From assembly GCF_004364335.1 (NCBI RefSeq), contig NZ_SOCR01000011.1, forward strand, positions 124,001-188,000: a DNA stretch of 64,000 nt, in the 5' to 3' direction. Positions 1 through 8,369 of the stretch are shown here, piece by piece. Position 1 is the first letter of the stretch. The number at the start of each line of letters is the position of its first letter. A program made the position numbers and the translations under genes. The stretch comes from Pseudomonas graminis. GTDB taxonomy: Bacteria > Pseudomonadota > Gammaproteobacteria > Pseudomonadales > Pseudomonadaceae. The notes below the pieces were generated by a model that saw nothing but the letters and a program-made list of their open reading frames with translations, had not been told where the DNA came from and ran no database searches.

Positions 1-191
1 GTACGGCCCAGCATCCGCTTGGCTTCCATCCCGACAGCAACAACGCTCTTCTGATTTCCGTGGGTCCGAATGGCCACAACTGATGGCTCATTCAGCACAA
101 TACCGCGCTCACGCACGTAAATAAGGGTGTTGGCAGTGCCCAGGTCGATGGAAAGATCGCTGGAAAACATGCCACGCAGTTTCTTGAACAT
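1..191 (-). CDS. mreB: Rod shape-determining protein MreB (5' part only)
   Basis: Only the first 63 codons lie in the window; the gene runs off the left edge. The translation begins MFKKLRGMFSSDLSIDLGTA and contains the actin-type phosphate-1 motif (DLGTANT), typical of bacterial MreB. MreB is a cytoplasmic actin homologue that polymerises under the inner membrane and guides lateral peptidoglycan synthesis. The start is the ATG at 189-191, which gives the usual MreB N-terminus. It is divergent from gatC, with 207 bp between the two starts, an arrangement I recall as conserved in Pseudomonas. Identity is secure although the gene is partial. Confidence 0.95.
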   Translation of the reverse strand, partial: MFKKLRGMFSSDLSIDLGTANTLIYVRERGIVLNEPSVVAIRTHGNQKSVVAVGMEAKRMLGR

Positions 192-398
192 GGGGAAAGG
201 ACCCTAGGCAACGCGTGGGTAAAAAAGTGCGGCAAACTCTAACAACGACAGGGATTTTGGGCAAGGAGCCAATATGTTAAATTGGCGGTTTTTCCGAGCA
301 CTACCCTGGAAGATCGCGGCCTTATGACCGTTTAAAGGGCGTAGTGTTCCGCAATCTGACGTACGGCCTGGCCCGTCCGCATTCCACTGGAGAACCCC
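192..398. promoter_or_regulatory. Divergent mreB / gatC intergenic region
   Basis: This 207-bp gap between two divergent essential operons must hold the promoters of both. It has an AT-rich central part (about 230-300). I could not assign clear -35/-10 pairs. A GGAGA ribosome-binding sequence at about 389-393 precedes the gatC ATG. Confidence 0.4.
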
Positions 399-686
399 AT
401 GGCGCTTGATCGCTCCGACGTGGAAAAAATCGCTCATCTGGCCCGACTGGGCCTCAATGACGCCGATATCCCGCGTACTACTGAAGCACTTAACAGCATT
501 CTCGGGCTGATTGACCAGATGCAGGCGGTCGATACCACCGGCATCGAGCCCCTCGCGCATCCCCTTGAAGCCTCGCAACGGCTGCGTGTAGACGCCGTTA
601 CCGAGATCAATCATCGCGATACCTATCAAGCCATCGCACCAGCGGTCCAAGACGGCCTTTATCTGGTTCCGAAAGTCCTCGACTAA
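399..686 (+). CDS. gatC: Asp-tRNA(Asn)/Glu-tRNA(Gln) amidotransferase subunit C
   Basis: A 95-residue protein beginning MALDRSDVEKIAHLARLGLN, the standard GatC N-terminus. GatC is the small subunit of the GatCAB amidotransferase, which amidates misacylated Glu-tRNA(Gln) and/or Asp-tRNA(Asn) in the cytoplasm; it wraps around and stabilises the GatA-GatB pair. The length is normal for the family. It is first in the gatC-gatA-gatB operon, with GGAGA 5 bases before the ATG. The stop is 15 bp upstream of the gatA ATG, so the genes are very probably cotranscribed. Confidence 0.97.
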   Translation: MALDRSDVEKIAHLARLGLNDADIPRTTEALNSILGLIDQMQAVDTTGIEPLAHPLEASQRLRVDAVTEINHRDTYQAIAPAVQDGLYLVPKVLD

Positions 687-701
687 GGGAATGTGCCTGC
701 A

Positions 702-2153
702 ATGCATCAAATGACTCTGGCAGAGATCGCTCGCGGACTCGCCGATAAACAGTTTTCTTCCGAAGAATTGACCCGCACTCTGCTGGCGCGCATCGCCCAG
801 CTGGATCCGCAGCTCAATAGTTTCATTACCGTCACCGAAGACCTGGCGATCACCCAGGCTCAGGCCGCTGACGCCCGTCGCGCGGCAGGCGAAACCGGCG
901 CGCTGCTGGGTGCTCCCCTGGCGCACAAGGACCTCTTCTGCACCAAGGGCATTCGCACCAGTTGCGCGTCGAAAATGCTCGACAACTTCAAGGCGCCCTA
1001 CGACGCCACGGTGGTTGCCAGGCTCGCCGCCGCCGGCACCGTGACGCTGGGCAAGACCAACATGGACGAATTCGCCATGGGGTCGGCCAATGAATCCAGC
1101 CACTATGGCGCGGTGAAAAACCCGTGGAATCTGGATCACGTCCCGGGCGGTTCGTCCGGCGGTTCGGCGGCAGCGGTCGCAGCGCGTTTGCTGCCTGGTG
1201 CCACCGGTACTGACACTGGCGGTTCCATTCGCCAGCCTGCCGCGCTGACCAACCTGACCGGCCTTAAGCCGACGTACGGTCGCGTGTCGCGCTGGGGGAT
1301 GATCGCTTACGCTTCCAGCCTCGATCAGGCCGGCCCGATGGCGCGTACCGCTGAAGACTGCGCATTGCTGCTGCAAGGCATGGCCGGTTTCGACGTCAAC
1401 GACTCCACCAGCATCGACGAGCCCGTACCGGATTACAGCGCAGGCCTGAATGCCTCGCTGCAAGGCCTGCGTATTGGCGTGCCGAAGGAGTACTTCAGCG
1501 CAGGTCTCGACCCGCGTATCGCCGATCTGGTCATGGCCAGCGTCGAAGCGCTGAAAAAGCTCGGCGCAGTGGTCAAGGAAATCAGCCTGCCGAACCTGCA
1601 ACACGCGATTCCGGCTTATTACGTGATCGCGCCGGCCGAGGCTTCTTCCAACCTGTCGCGTTTCGACGGCGTGCGCTTCGGCTATCGCTGCGAAGACCCG
1701 AAAGACCTCACCGATCTGTACAAGCGCTCCCGTGGCGAAGGCTTCGGCCCTGAAGTGCAGCGCCGGATCCTGGTCGGTGCCTACGCGCTGTCGGCCGGTT
1801 ACTACGACGCTTACTACTTGCAGGCGCAGAAAATCCGCCGCCTGATCAAGAACGACTTCATGAACGCGTTTGCCGACGTCGACGTGATCCTCGGCCCGAC
1901 CACGCCGAACCCGGCCTGGAAAATCGGCGCCAAGAATGCCGACCCGATCGCCGAGTACCTGGAAGATTTCTACACCATCACCGCCAACCTCGCGGGCCTG
2001 CCCGGCCTGTCGATGCCTGCCGGTTTTGCCGACGGCCTGCCGGTGGGCGTGCAATTGCTGGCGCCGTATTTCCAGGAAGGCCGCTTGCTGAACGTTGCCC
2101 ATCAATATCAGCAAGTAACCGATTGGCACACTCGCTCGCCGGCTGGCTTCTAA
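702..2153 (+). CDS. gatA: Asp-tRNA(Asn)/Glu-tRNA(Gln) amidotransferase subunit A
   Basis: Amidase-signature enzyme that releases ammonia from glutamine for transamidation. The ATG at 702 (MHQMTLAEIARGL) gives 483 residues, the usual Pseudomonas length; an in-frame GTG three codons upstream (693) is less likely. The Gly/Ser-rich amidase signature (PGGSSGGSAAAVAARL, about residues 147-162) and the DTGGSIRQPA segment that follows are intact and contain the cis-Ser/Ser/Lys-type catalytic residues expected of the family. It sits between gatC and gatB, 11 bp before gatB. A very long reading frame on the opposite strand (204-2129) is a composition shadow. Confidence 0.97.
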   Translation: MHQMTLAEIARGLADKQFSSEELTRTLLARIAQLDPQLNSFITVTEDLAITQAQAADARRAAGETGALLGAPLAHKDLFCTKGIRTSCASKMLDNFKAPYDATVVARLAAAGTVTLGKTNMDEFAMGSANESSHYGAVKNPWNLDHVPGGSSGGSAAAVAARLLPGATGTDTGGSIRQPAALTNLTGLKPTYGRVSRWGMIAYASSLDQAGPMARTAEDCALLLQGMAGFDVNDSTSIDEPVPDYSAGLNASLQGLRIGVPKEYFSAGLDPRIADLVMASVEALKKLGAVVKEISLPNLQHAIPAYYVIAPAEASSNLSRFDGVRFGYRCEDPKDLTDLYKRSRGEGFGPEVQRRILVGAYALSAGYYDAYYLQAQKIRRLIKNDFMNAFADVDVILGPTTPNPAWKIGAKNADPIAEYLEDFYTITANLAGLPGLSMPAGFADGLPVGVQLLAPYFQEGRLLNVAHQYQQVTDWHTRSPAGF

Positions 2154-2164
2154 GGAGAAAACAC

Positions 2165-3610
2165 ATGCAATGGGAAGTCGTCATCGGGCTGGAGATTCAC
2201 ACCCAGCTCACCACCCAATCGAAGATTTTCTCCGGTAGCGCCACTACGTTCGGCTCCGAGCCGAACACTCAGGCCAGCCTCGTCGACCTGGGCATGCCCG
2301 GCACGTTGCCGGTGCTGAACAAGGAAGCCGTGCAGATGGCGGTGAAGTTTGGCCTGGCCATCGACGCCGAGATCGGTCAGCACAACGTGTTCGCCCGCAA
2401 GAACTACTTCTACCCGGACCTGCCGAAGGGTTATCAGATCAGCCAGATGGAATTGCCGATCGTTGGCAAAGGTCACCTGGACATCACCCTGGAAGACGGC
2501 ACCATCAAGCGCATCGGCGTGACCCGCGCCCACCTTGAAGAGGACGCCGGCAAGAGCCTGCACGAAGACTACAGCGGCATGACCGGCATCGACCTGAACC
2601 GCGCCGGTACGCCGTTGCTGGAGATCGTTTCCGAGCCGGACATGCGTTCGGCCAAAGAAGCCGTCGCCTACGTCAAGGCGATGCACGCGCTGGTTCGCTA
2701 CCTGGGCATCTGCGACGGCAACATGGCCGAAGGCTCGCTGCGCTGCGACTGCAACGTGTCGATTCGCCCGAAAGGCCAGGTCGAGTACGGGACGCGCTGC
2801 GAGATCAAGAACGTCAACTCGTTCCGCTTCATCGAGAAGGCGATCAACAGCGAGATCCAGCGTCAGATCGACCTGATCGAAGACGGCGGCAAGGTCATTC
2901 AGCAGACCCGCCTGTACGACCCGAACACCAACGAAACCCGCGCCATGCGCAGCAAAGAGGAAGCCAACGACTACCGTTACTTTCCCGATCCTGACCTGTT
3001 GCCGGTGATCATCGAAGACGCGTTTCTGGAGCAGACTCGCGCCACCCTGCCGGAACTGCCACCGCAGAAACGCGAGCGCTTCCAGTCGCAGTTCGGCCTG
3101 TCGCTGTATGACGCGAGCGTGCTGGCGTCCAGCCGCGAACAGGCGGATTTCTTCGAGAAGGTCGTCAGCATTTCCGGTGACGCCAAGCTCGCGGCCAACT
3201 GGGTGATGGTCGAGTTGGGTTCGTTGCTGAACAAGCAAGGCGTCGAGATCGACGAGTCGCCGGTCAGTGCCGAGCAACTGGGCGGGATGCTGCTGCGCAT
3301 CAAGGACAACACCATTTCCGGCAAGATTGCGAAGATGGTGTTTGAGGGCATGGCTAACGGTGAAGGCAGCGCCGACGAGATCATCGATCAGCGCGGTCTG
3401 AAGCAAGTCACCGACAGCGGCGCCATCGAGTCGATGCTGGACGACGTCCTCGCCGCCAACGCCGAACAGGTTGAACAGTACCGCGCGGCCGATGAAGCCA
3501 AACGCGGCAAGATGTTCGGCTTCTTCGTCGGGCAAGCGATGAAGGCCTCGAAAGGCAAGGCCAACCCGGGCCAGGTCAACGAACTGCTGAAGCGCAAGCT
3601 GGAAGGCTGA
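2165..3610 (+). CDS. gatB: Asp-tRNA(Asn)/Glu-tRNA(Gln) amidotransferase subunit B
   Basis: A 481-residue subunit that binds tRNA and carries the kinase-like site where the misacylated tRNA is phosphorylated and amidated. The start MQWEVVIGLEIHTQLTTQSK is the conserved GatB N-terminus. It has GAGAA just upstream, whereas the open frame extends to 2123 without a credible start. The central part has the conserved Cys pair segment (RCDCNVSIRP, about residue 195), and the C-terminal YqeY-like tail (about 330-481) is complete. It ends the gatCAB operon and is followed by a short REP-like palindrome. Confidence 0.97.
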   Translation: MQWEVVIGLEIHTQLTTQSKIFSGSATTFGSEPNTQASLVDLGMPGTLPVLNKEAVQMAVKFGLAIDAEIGQHNVFARKNYFYPDLPKGYQISQMELPIVGKGHLDITLEDGTIKRIGVTRAHLEEDAGKSLHEDYSGMTGIDLNRAGTPLLEIVSEPDMRSAKEAVAYVKAMHALVRYLGICDGNMAEGSLRCDCNVSIRPKGQVEYGTRCEIKNVNSFRFIEKAINSEIQRQIDLIEDGGKVIQQTRLYDPNTNETRAMRSKEEANDYRYFPDPDLLPVIIEDAFLEQTRATLPELPPQKRERFQSQFGLSLYDASVLASSREQADFFEKVVSISGDAKLAANWVMVELGSLLNKQGVEIDESPVSAEQLGGMLLRIKDNTISGKIAKMVFEGMANGEGSADEIIDQRGLKQVTDSGAIESMLDDVLAANAEQVEQYRAADEAKRGKMFGFFVGQAMKASKGKANPGQVNELLKRKLEG

Positions 3611-3620
3611 GTGCACAACC

Positions 3621-3650
3621 TGTAGGAGTGACCGGGGTGGCGCTCCTACA
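3621..3650. repeat. Short REP-like palindrome downstream of gatB
   Basis: TGTAGGAG ... CTCCTACA with 14 bases between the arms, 10 bp after the gatB stop. The arms are those of the REP elements found elsewhere in the window, but the spacer is reduced, so this is a minimal or degenerate copy. It may also act as a transcript end for gatCAB. Confidence 0.7.
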
Positions 3651-3699
3651 GGGAACTGCGTTTACTCGTTATCAGCACATTTCTGTAGGGACCCTCCCC

Positions 3700-4074
3700 A
3701 TGCGGCGAATCCTCGGCGCTTGCGCCCTGCTCTCTCTGCTGGCCGGCTGTGCCAGTGACGGCATCATCGACCCGCACGGTTACAACGACACCGGCGGCGC
3801 CTCCTATTACGGCTCGCAACATCACGGTCAGCGCACCGCCAGCGGTGAACGCTTCGACGCCAATTCCCTGACCGCCGCGCATCGGCAATTGCCGTTCGGC
3901 ACGCGCGTGCAAGTCACCAATCTGGACAACGACCGCAAGGTGATCGTCCGTATCAACGACCGCGGCCCGCACACCCGGGGGCGGCTGATCGATGTGTCAC
4001 GTGCAGCCGCCGCGCAATTGGGTATGCTGCGCAGCGGAACCGCCCAAGTGCGGGTACAAGCCCTCGACGACTGA
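3700..4074 (+). CDS. RlpA-family septal ring lipoprotein (double-psi beta-barrel)
   Basis: A 124-residue lipoprotein. Starting at ATG 3700, it has a basic N-terminus, a hydrophobic segment and a lipobox LLAGC (Cys at residue 17). The mature part is one RlpA-like double-psi beta-barrel: ASYYG, a GERFD segment, LPFGTRV and a VRINDRGP motif that includes the conserved Asp. RlpA proteins are outer-membrane lipoproteins that cleave naked glycan strands of peptidoglycan. This copy lacks the C-terminal SPOR domain of full-length RlpA, so it is a short paralogue rather than RlpA itself. The open frame continues upstream to 3628 through the REP-like repeat, but that extension is not credible. Confidence 0.9.
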   Translation: MRRILGACALLSLLAGCASDGIIDPHGYNDTGGASYYGSQHHGQRTASGERFDANSLTAAHRQLPFGTRVQVTNLDNDRKVIVRINDRGPHTRGRLIDVSRAAAAQLGMLRSGTAQVRVQALDD

Positions 4075-4110
4075 CTGGTGCCCTGAATTCTCGCCCTAAC
4101 GAATCTGCCC

Positions 4111-5172
4111 TTGCCCACGCTGATCGAGCTGGCCTGCGGCCTGCTGTTGATGATCATCGGCGCGCAGCTGTCGGTGCGCGCCGCCGTGGCCCTTGCCGCC
4201 CTGCTCAGAACCCGCCCGCTGTTCCTCGGCCTGACCGTCGTCGCCCTGGGCAGCAGTGCCCCGCAACTGGCGGTCGGGCTGCAAGCGGCGTTCACTGACA
4301 GCACCGACATTGCGGTCGGCAGCGTCATCGGCAGCAATATTTTCAACGTGCTGGTCACGCTGGGGCTGTCCGCCCTGATCATCCCGCTGCGCGTGGCCCG
4401 GCAACTGGTGCGCGTCGATTTGCCTTTGATGATCGCTGCCACGGCCCTTGTCGCGGCGCTGGCGTGGAACGGCGAATTGAGCGCGCTGGATGGCGTCGTG
4501 CTGTTGCTGGGCATGGCGGCGTATCTGTTCGTCGTGGTGCGCCAGTTCGCCCACGGCGCGCGGCATGTGGCCAGAACGGACCTTGAGCCGCGCCGGCGGA
4601 TCTGGCCATTGCTGGGCCGACTGGCACTGATGGCCTGTGGTCTCGCGCTGCTGACGTTTGGCAGTCATCTGCTGGTCGGCGCGGCGGTTTCGGTGGCGCT
4701 GGATCTGGGCCTGTCGGAGCGGGTGATCGGCCTGACGGTGATCGCTGTCGCAACCTCGCTGCCCGCGTTGATGACCTCGCTGGTCGCCGCATTGCGCGGT
4801 GAGCGGGATATCGCGGTGGGCAACATCATCGGCAGTAACCTGTTCAACCTGTTGGGTGTGCTCGGCATCACGGCGTTGATTTCCACCGGGCCGCTGTCGA
4901 TTTCGCCCAATGCGCTGGATTTCGATTTGCCGGTGATGCTGGGCGTCGCGGCGCTGTGCGTGCCGCTGTTCTATTCAGGGTATCGAATCACCCGGCTGGA
5001 AGGGATGTTGCTGCTCGGGCTTTACGCGGTGTACGGGCTGCACATCGTTTCGTTTACCACGGGCATGCCACTGGCCGAGCGGCTGGAGCGTTTGATGATT
5101 CACTACGCGTTGCCGGTGATTGCGCTGTGCGTTGTGGTGGGTACGGTACGGGCCTGGCGGCGTCAGCATTGA
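4111..5172 (+). CDS. CaCA-family calcium/sodium exchanger (YrbG-like)
   Basis: A 353-residue inner-membrane protein with the internal duplication typical of the Ca2+/cation antiporter family. The first alpha-repeat has ALGSSAPQLAVG with GSNIFN (about residues 45-80). The second has AVATSLPALMTS with GSNLFN (about residues 210-255). Each repeat contributes ion-binding residues to an exchanger of about ten membrane helices. It probably exports Ca2+ in exchange for Na+ or H+. The start is uncertain: TTG at 4111 gives a plausible N-terminus (MPTLIELACGLLL), but no strong ribosome-binding site is visible. A REP pair follows. Confidence 0.88.
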   Translation: MPTLIELACGLLLMIIGAQLSVRAAVALAALLRTRPLFLGLTVVALGSSAPQLAVGLQAAFTDSTDIAVGSVIGSNIFNVLVTLGLSALIIPLRVARQLVRVDLPLMIAATALVAALAWNGELSALDGVVLLLGMAAYLFVVVRQFAHGARHVARTDLEPRRRIWPLLGRLALMACGLALLTFGSHLLVGAAVSVALDLGLSERVIGLTVIAVATSLPALMTSLVAALRGERDIAVGNIIGSNLFNLLGVLGITALISTGPLSISPNALDFDLPVMLGVAALCVPLFYSGYRITRLEGMLLLGLYAVYGLHIVSFTTGMPLAERLERLMIHYALPVIALCVVVGTVRAWRRQH

Positions 5173-5191
5173 GCAATGAGCAATGACAAAT

Positions 5192-5280
5192 TGTAGGAGC
5201 GCGCTTGCCCGCGATTGCGGTGGATCAGCAGACGATGCGCCGACTGACGAAATCCATTCGCGGGCAAGCGCGCTCCTACA
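5192..5280. repeat. REP doublet (inverted pair)
   Basis: Two copies of TGTAGGAGCGCGCTTGCCCG(CGA) in inverted orientation with 23-bp identical arms, about 43 bp apart. They lie between the convergent exchanger and AEC permease genes. This is the classic Pseudomonas REP pair (BIME-like) and can fold as one large hairpin; it may stop transcription in both directions. Confidence 0.92.
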
Positions 5281-5288
5281 GGTCTGGG

Positions 5289-6230
5289 TTAAATCCACCC
5301 GCCCCACTGCAGAATGAATATCCCGACATTGGTCGTGACAGCCGCTGCCAGGGTGGTCATGACGATGATCGACGCGGCCAGTTCATGATTGCCATTGGCC
5401 GCGCGGACCATGACGAAACTGGCCGATGCCGTCGGGGCGCCGAAGTACAGAAACAGAATCCCCAGCTCCGCATGACGGAAGCCCAGCAGCCAGGCACCCA
5501 GTGTGCAGATCAGCGGCAGCCAGACCATCTTCATCAGGCTTGCGCTGATCGCCAACGTGCCGCTCTCTCGCAACGACTTCAACGAAAGGGTGCCGCCGAT
5601 GCACATCAGCGCCAGCGGCAGGGTCATCTGCGCCAGGTAGCTGCCGGACGTGTCGAGCCACTTGGGGAGCGGGATCTGGAAGTAGGCGAACGGTGCCGCG
5701 ACGACAATGCTGATGATCAGCGGATTGGCCATGACGCTCTTGGTGATGCTCCACGGATCGGACTTGATCACCGGGCTATAGACCGCGAGCACGACGGTGG
5801 ACAGGGTGTTGTAGAAAAGAATGACCAGCGCGGCAAGGATCGCACCGAGGGAAATGCCGTAGTCGCCATACATGCTCGCGGCCAGGGCGAGACCGATGAC
5901 GCCGTTGTTGCCGCGAAACGCCCCTTGGGTGTAAGTGCCGCGCTCGGCGAACGGCACGCGGTAAATGGCCCAGCCCCACGACAACGCGAAACCCGCCAGC
6001 GTGGCGACAATGAAGTAGATCAGGACGCCCGGCTGAAACGCCGCGTGAAGGTCAGCGTGAATGATCCCCAGAAACAGCAGCGCCGGCATGGTGCAGTTGA
6101 ACACAAGCGACGAGGCGGTGTGGATGAAGCTGTCGTTGATCCAGCCCACGCGCTTGAGCAACACGCCGAGGAACAGCATCGCGAAGACCGGCGCGGTGAT
6201 GTTCAGGGTTTCCAGAAAGATTGCCAGCAT
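5289..6230 (-). CDS. AEC-family permease (auxin-efflux-carrier type)
   Basis: About 313 residues and strongly hydrophobic, with around ten predicted helices in the five-plus-five pattern of the AEC family. Family landmarks include FRGNNGVIGLALA near the middle of the first half and TLPLALMCIGGTLSL in the second half. Bacterial members export or import small organic acids such as malonate or malate, but the substrate cannot be read from sequence. I prefer the ATG at 6230 (MLAIFLETLN); a TTG three codons upstream is also open. It is a single gene flanked by REP elements on both sides. Confidence 0.88.
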   Translation of the reverse strand: MLAIFLETLNITAPVFAMLFLGVLLKRVGWINDSFIHTASSLVFNCTMPALLFLGIIHADLHAAFQPGVLIYFIVATLAGFALSWGWAIYRVPFAERGTYTQGAFRGNNGVIGLALAASMYGDYGISLGAILAALVILFYNTLSTVVLAVYSPVIKSDPWSITKSVMANPLIISIVVAAPFAYFQIPLPKWLDTSGSYLAQMTLPLALMCIGGTLSLKSLRESGTLAISASLMKMVWLPLICTLGAWLLGFRHAELGILFLYFGAPTASASFVMVRAANGNHELAASIIVMTTLAAAVTTNVGIFILQWGGWI

Positions 6231-6346
6231 GCACGCCAAACCCTGAGCCGTCGTTAGGTGGCTAATGATAGGCCAGCGGCGCGGGAAGTGTTACCGGCAA
6301 TTGCCTGGTTATCGTACAACTGATCAAGAAGCGGGACCGCATTGCC

Positions 6347-6482
6347 TGTAGGAGCGCGGCTTGTCCCGCGATCGGCTGCGAAGCAGTCGTGAATTCGGTA
6401 AAGGCGGTACCTCAGACATCACCGTGCTTACAGGCTTTGCCGCCGCTTCGCGCCAGATCGCGGGACAAGCCACGCTCCTACA
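6347..6482. repeat. REP doublet of a second type
   Basis: TGTAGGAGCGCGGCTTGTCC(CGCGAT) and its inverted partner (ATCGCGGGACAAGCCACGCTCCTACA) enclose about 85 bp. The core reads GGCTTGTCCCGCG instead of the GCTTGCCCGCG found in most other copies, so this is a different REP subfamily. It lies 10 bp after the stop of the PhoD-type gene. Confidence 0.9.
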
Positions 6483-6492
6483 GGGTGTTGCG

Positions 6493-8055
6493 TCAGGCCT
6501 GGTTGGCCGGCTGCAGCTTCTTCTCAAACACCGAAACCCCATCCAGATCCCGCAGGGTCACGGTCATCTCGCCGCTCTGGCCGTCGATGTTCACCTCACC
6601 AAAGAACTGAAACCCGGCGAACGGCGAGGTGTTCTGCGCCGGCGGAGCCTTCTGGAACACCAGCTCAGGCCCAAACGTCTTGTCCAGGGTGTTAGGCCCG
6701 AAACTGCCCGCGTTCAGCGGCCCGGCAACAAACTCCCAGAACGGGTCGAAATCCTGAAACACCGCCTGATCCGGGTGGTAGTGGTGAGCCGCGCAGTAAT
6801 GCACATCGGCCGTCAGCCAGACAGTGTCGCGGACCTTCTGTTGACGCAGGAACCCCAGCAGCTCGGCAACTTCCAGCTCCCGGCCTTTTGGCGCGCCATT
6901 GTCAGTGTTGGCGATTGCCTCCCAGCGCATCACGCCCGGGCTGATTTCGCCGTCGGGCACGCCGAGGCCAATGGGCATGTCGGCGGCGATGACCTTCCAC
7001 TGAGCGCCGGAAGCTTGAAGTTCACGCTTGAGCCAGTCCAGTTGCTCGCGGCCCAGGAAGGCGGTGGTCGACCCGGGCTTGTCGGCCAGATTGGCGTCGT
7101 TGCCATCTCGGTAGCTGCGCATGTCGAGCACGAACACGTCCAGCATCGGGCCGTAAGCGATCTTGCGATAGACCCGCCCGCCGTTGTCGGCGCTCTGCAA
7201 GCGCATCGGGGAGAATTCGAGAAACGCCTGACGCCCGCGCGCCGCCAACAGCTGGATGTCCTTGACCTTGTAGCGATCGTCGAGCTGTTTGCTCGGCGAC
7301 CAGTTGTTGGTCACTTCGTGGTCATCCCACTGCCAGATCTGCGGGACCTCGGCGTTGAAGCGCCGCAGGTTCTCGTCCATCAGGTTGTAGCGATAGGCGC
7401 CGCGGTATTCGTCGAGGGTTTCCGCGACCTTGCTCTTCTCTTCGGTGGTGATGTTGCGCCAGATGCGCCCGCCTTCGGTGACCACTTCGGCGGGCACCGG
7501 GCCGTCGGCGTAAATGGTGTCGCCGCTGTGGATGAAAAAGTCCGGCAAGCGCAGGCGCATGGCTTCGTAGATGCGCATGCCACCGATCTCGGGGTTGATG
7601 CCGAAGCCCTGACCGACGGTGTCGCCGCTCCAGACAAAGCGGATGTTGCGGCGATTGCCCGGCACACTGCGCAGGTGACCGAACCAGGGTTCGCTGGCGA
7701 CGCCGGTTTGCGCGTCTTCGAAGAACACGCGGTAGAAGATGGCTTGATCGGCGGGCAGGCCAGTCAGTTCGACGCGCGCGGTGAAGTCAGTGCGCTGGTC
7801 GGCGAGCAGCGAAACCGTGCGGCGGGGGGTGCTGAACATGCTGCGGGTGTCCCATTCGACCACCATGCGCGCAGGCCGGTCGCTGCGACTCCACACCATC
7901 GCGCGATCGCCGAGCACGTCGCCGGACTGCACGCCGTCGGTCATCTTCGGGCGGTCCTTGACCGAGGCGATGACCGCTGGCGCAAGCCCCGGCAACAACA
8001 ATCCAGCGCCAGCGGCCTGGATGATACGGCGGCGAGTCAGGTCGAACCGGGACAT
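6493..8055 (-). CDS. PhoD-family alkaline phosphatase / phosphodiesterase
   Basis: A 520-residue enzyme. Start ATG 8055 follows a strong GAGGAGG sequence. The N-terminus has a twin-arginine signal (TRRRIIQAA followed by a hydrophobic stretch ending in PAVIA), so the protein is exported folded to the periplasm. The mature part has the PhoD metallophosphatase landmarks: SGD near DTV, HSGDTIYADGP, WDDHEVTNNW and TADVHYCAAH. These motifs hold the Asp/His ligands of the metal centre. PhoD enzymes hydrolyse phosphate mono- and diesters and are often induced by phosphate starvation; no Pho box was identified here. It is monocistronic between REP clusters. Confidence 0.93.
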   Translation of the reverse strand: MSRFDLTRRRIIQAAGAGLLLPGLAPAVIASVKDRPKMTDGVQSGDVLGDRAMVWSRSDRPARMVVEWDTRSMFSTPRRTVSLLADQRTDFTARVELTGLPADQAIFYRVFFEDAQTGVASEPWFGHLRSVPGNRRNIRFVWSGDTVGQGFGINPEIGGMRIYEAMRLRLPDFFIHSGDTIYADGPVPAEVVTEGGRIWRNITTEEKSKVAETLDEYRGAYRYNLMDENLRRFNAEVPQIWQWDDHEVTNNWSPSKQLDDRYKVKDIQLLAARGRQAFLEFSPMRLQSADNGGRVYRKIAYGPMLDVFVLDMRSYRDGNDANLADKPGSTTAFLGREQLDWLKRELQASGAQWKVIAADMPIGLGVPDGEISPGVMRWEAIANTDNGAPKGRELEVAELLGFLRQQKVRDTVWLTADVHYCAAHHYHPDQAVFQDFDPFWEFVAGPLNAGSFGPNTLDKTFGPELVFQKAPPAQNTSPFAGFQFFGEVNIDGQSGEMTVTLRDLDGVSVFEKKLQPANQA

Positions 8056-8151
8056 GTTTATCCTCCTCAAGCGAATGCCAAAAGGAGGACGCTAGCAGCG
8101 GATTGTTTGCGGGAGATGACAGGGAACCAGATGGCAGGCTTAACGCAAAAC

Positions 8152-8242
8152 TGCAGGAGCGCGCTTGCCCGCGAAGGCGCCGGTACATCCAACGCATGTT
8201 CAGCGCCTGGGATATCGCATTCGCGGCAAGCGCGCTCCTACA
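8152..8242. repeat. REP doublet
   Basis: Inverted pair with arms GCAGGAGCGCGCTTGCCCGC and GCGGCAAGCGCGCTCCTACA. The right arm has lost one G of the GCGGGC core, so the copy is slightly decayed. It lies upstream of the PhoD-type gene. Confidence 0.85.
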
Positions 8243-8322
8243 ATTGATCGCGTTCGGCAGATTGTTATCCGTCGATCACAATGTATGTGATCGGCGAATA
8301 ATGGTGCGCCAAACGCGGTCGC

Positions 8323-8350
8323 TGTAGGAGCGCGCTTGCCCGCGAAGGCG
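8323..8350. repeat. Single REP element
   Basis: One TGTAGGAGCGCGCTTGCCCG arm without a nearby inverted partner, 20 bp beyond the 3' end of fruA. Together with the pair at 8152-8242 it makes three REP units in 200 bp. Confidence 0.8.
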
Positions 8351-8369
8351 CCAGTACAATCAGCGACGA

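Noticed and set aside
204..2129. 641-residue reading frame antisense to gatC/gatA
   Set aside because: It lies wholly across two conserved genes on the other strand, has low-complexity Arg/Gly/His-rich composition and no recognisable domain. It is a GC-rich codon shadow.
2150..3616. 488-residue frame antisense to gatB
   Set aside because: Shadow of gatB; the sense strand encodes a full conserved enzyme.
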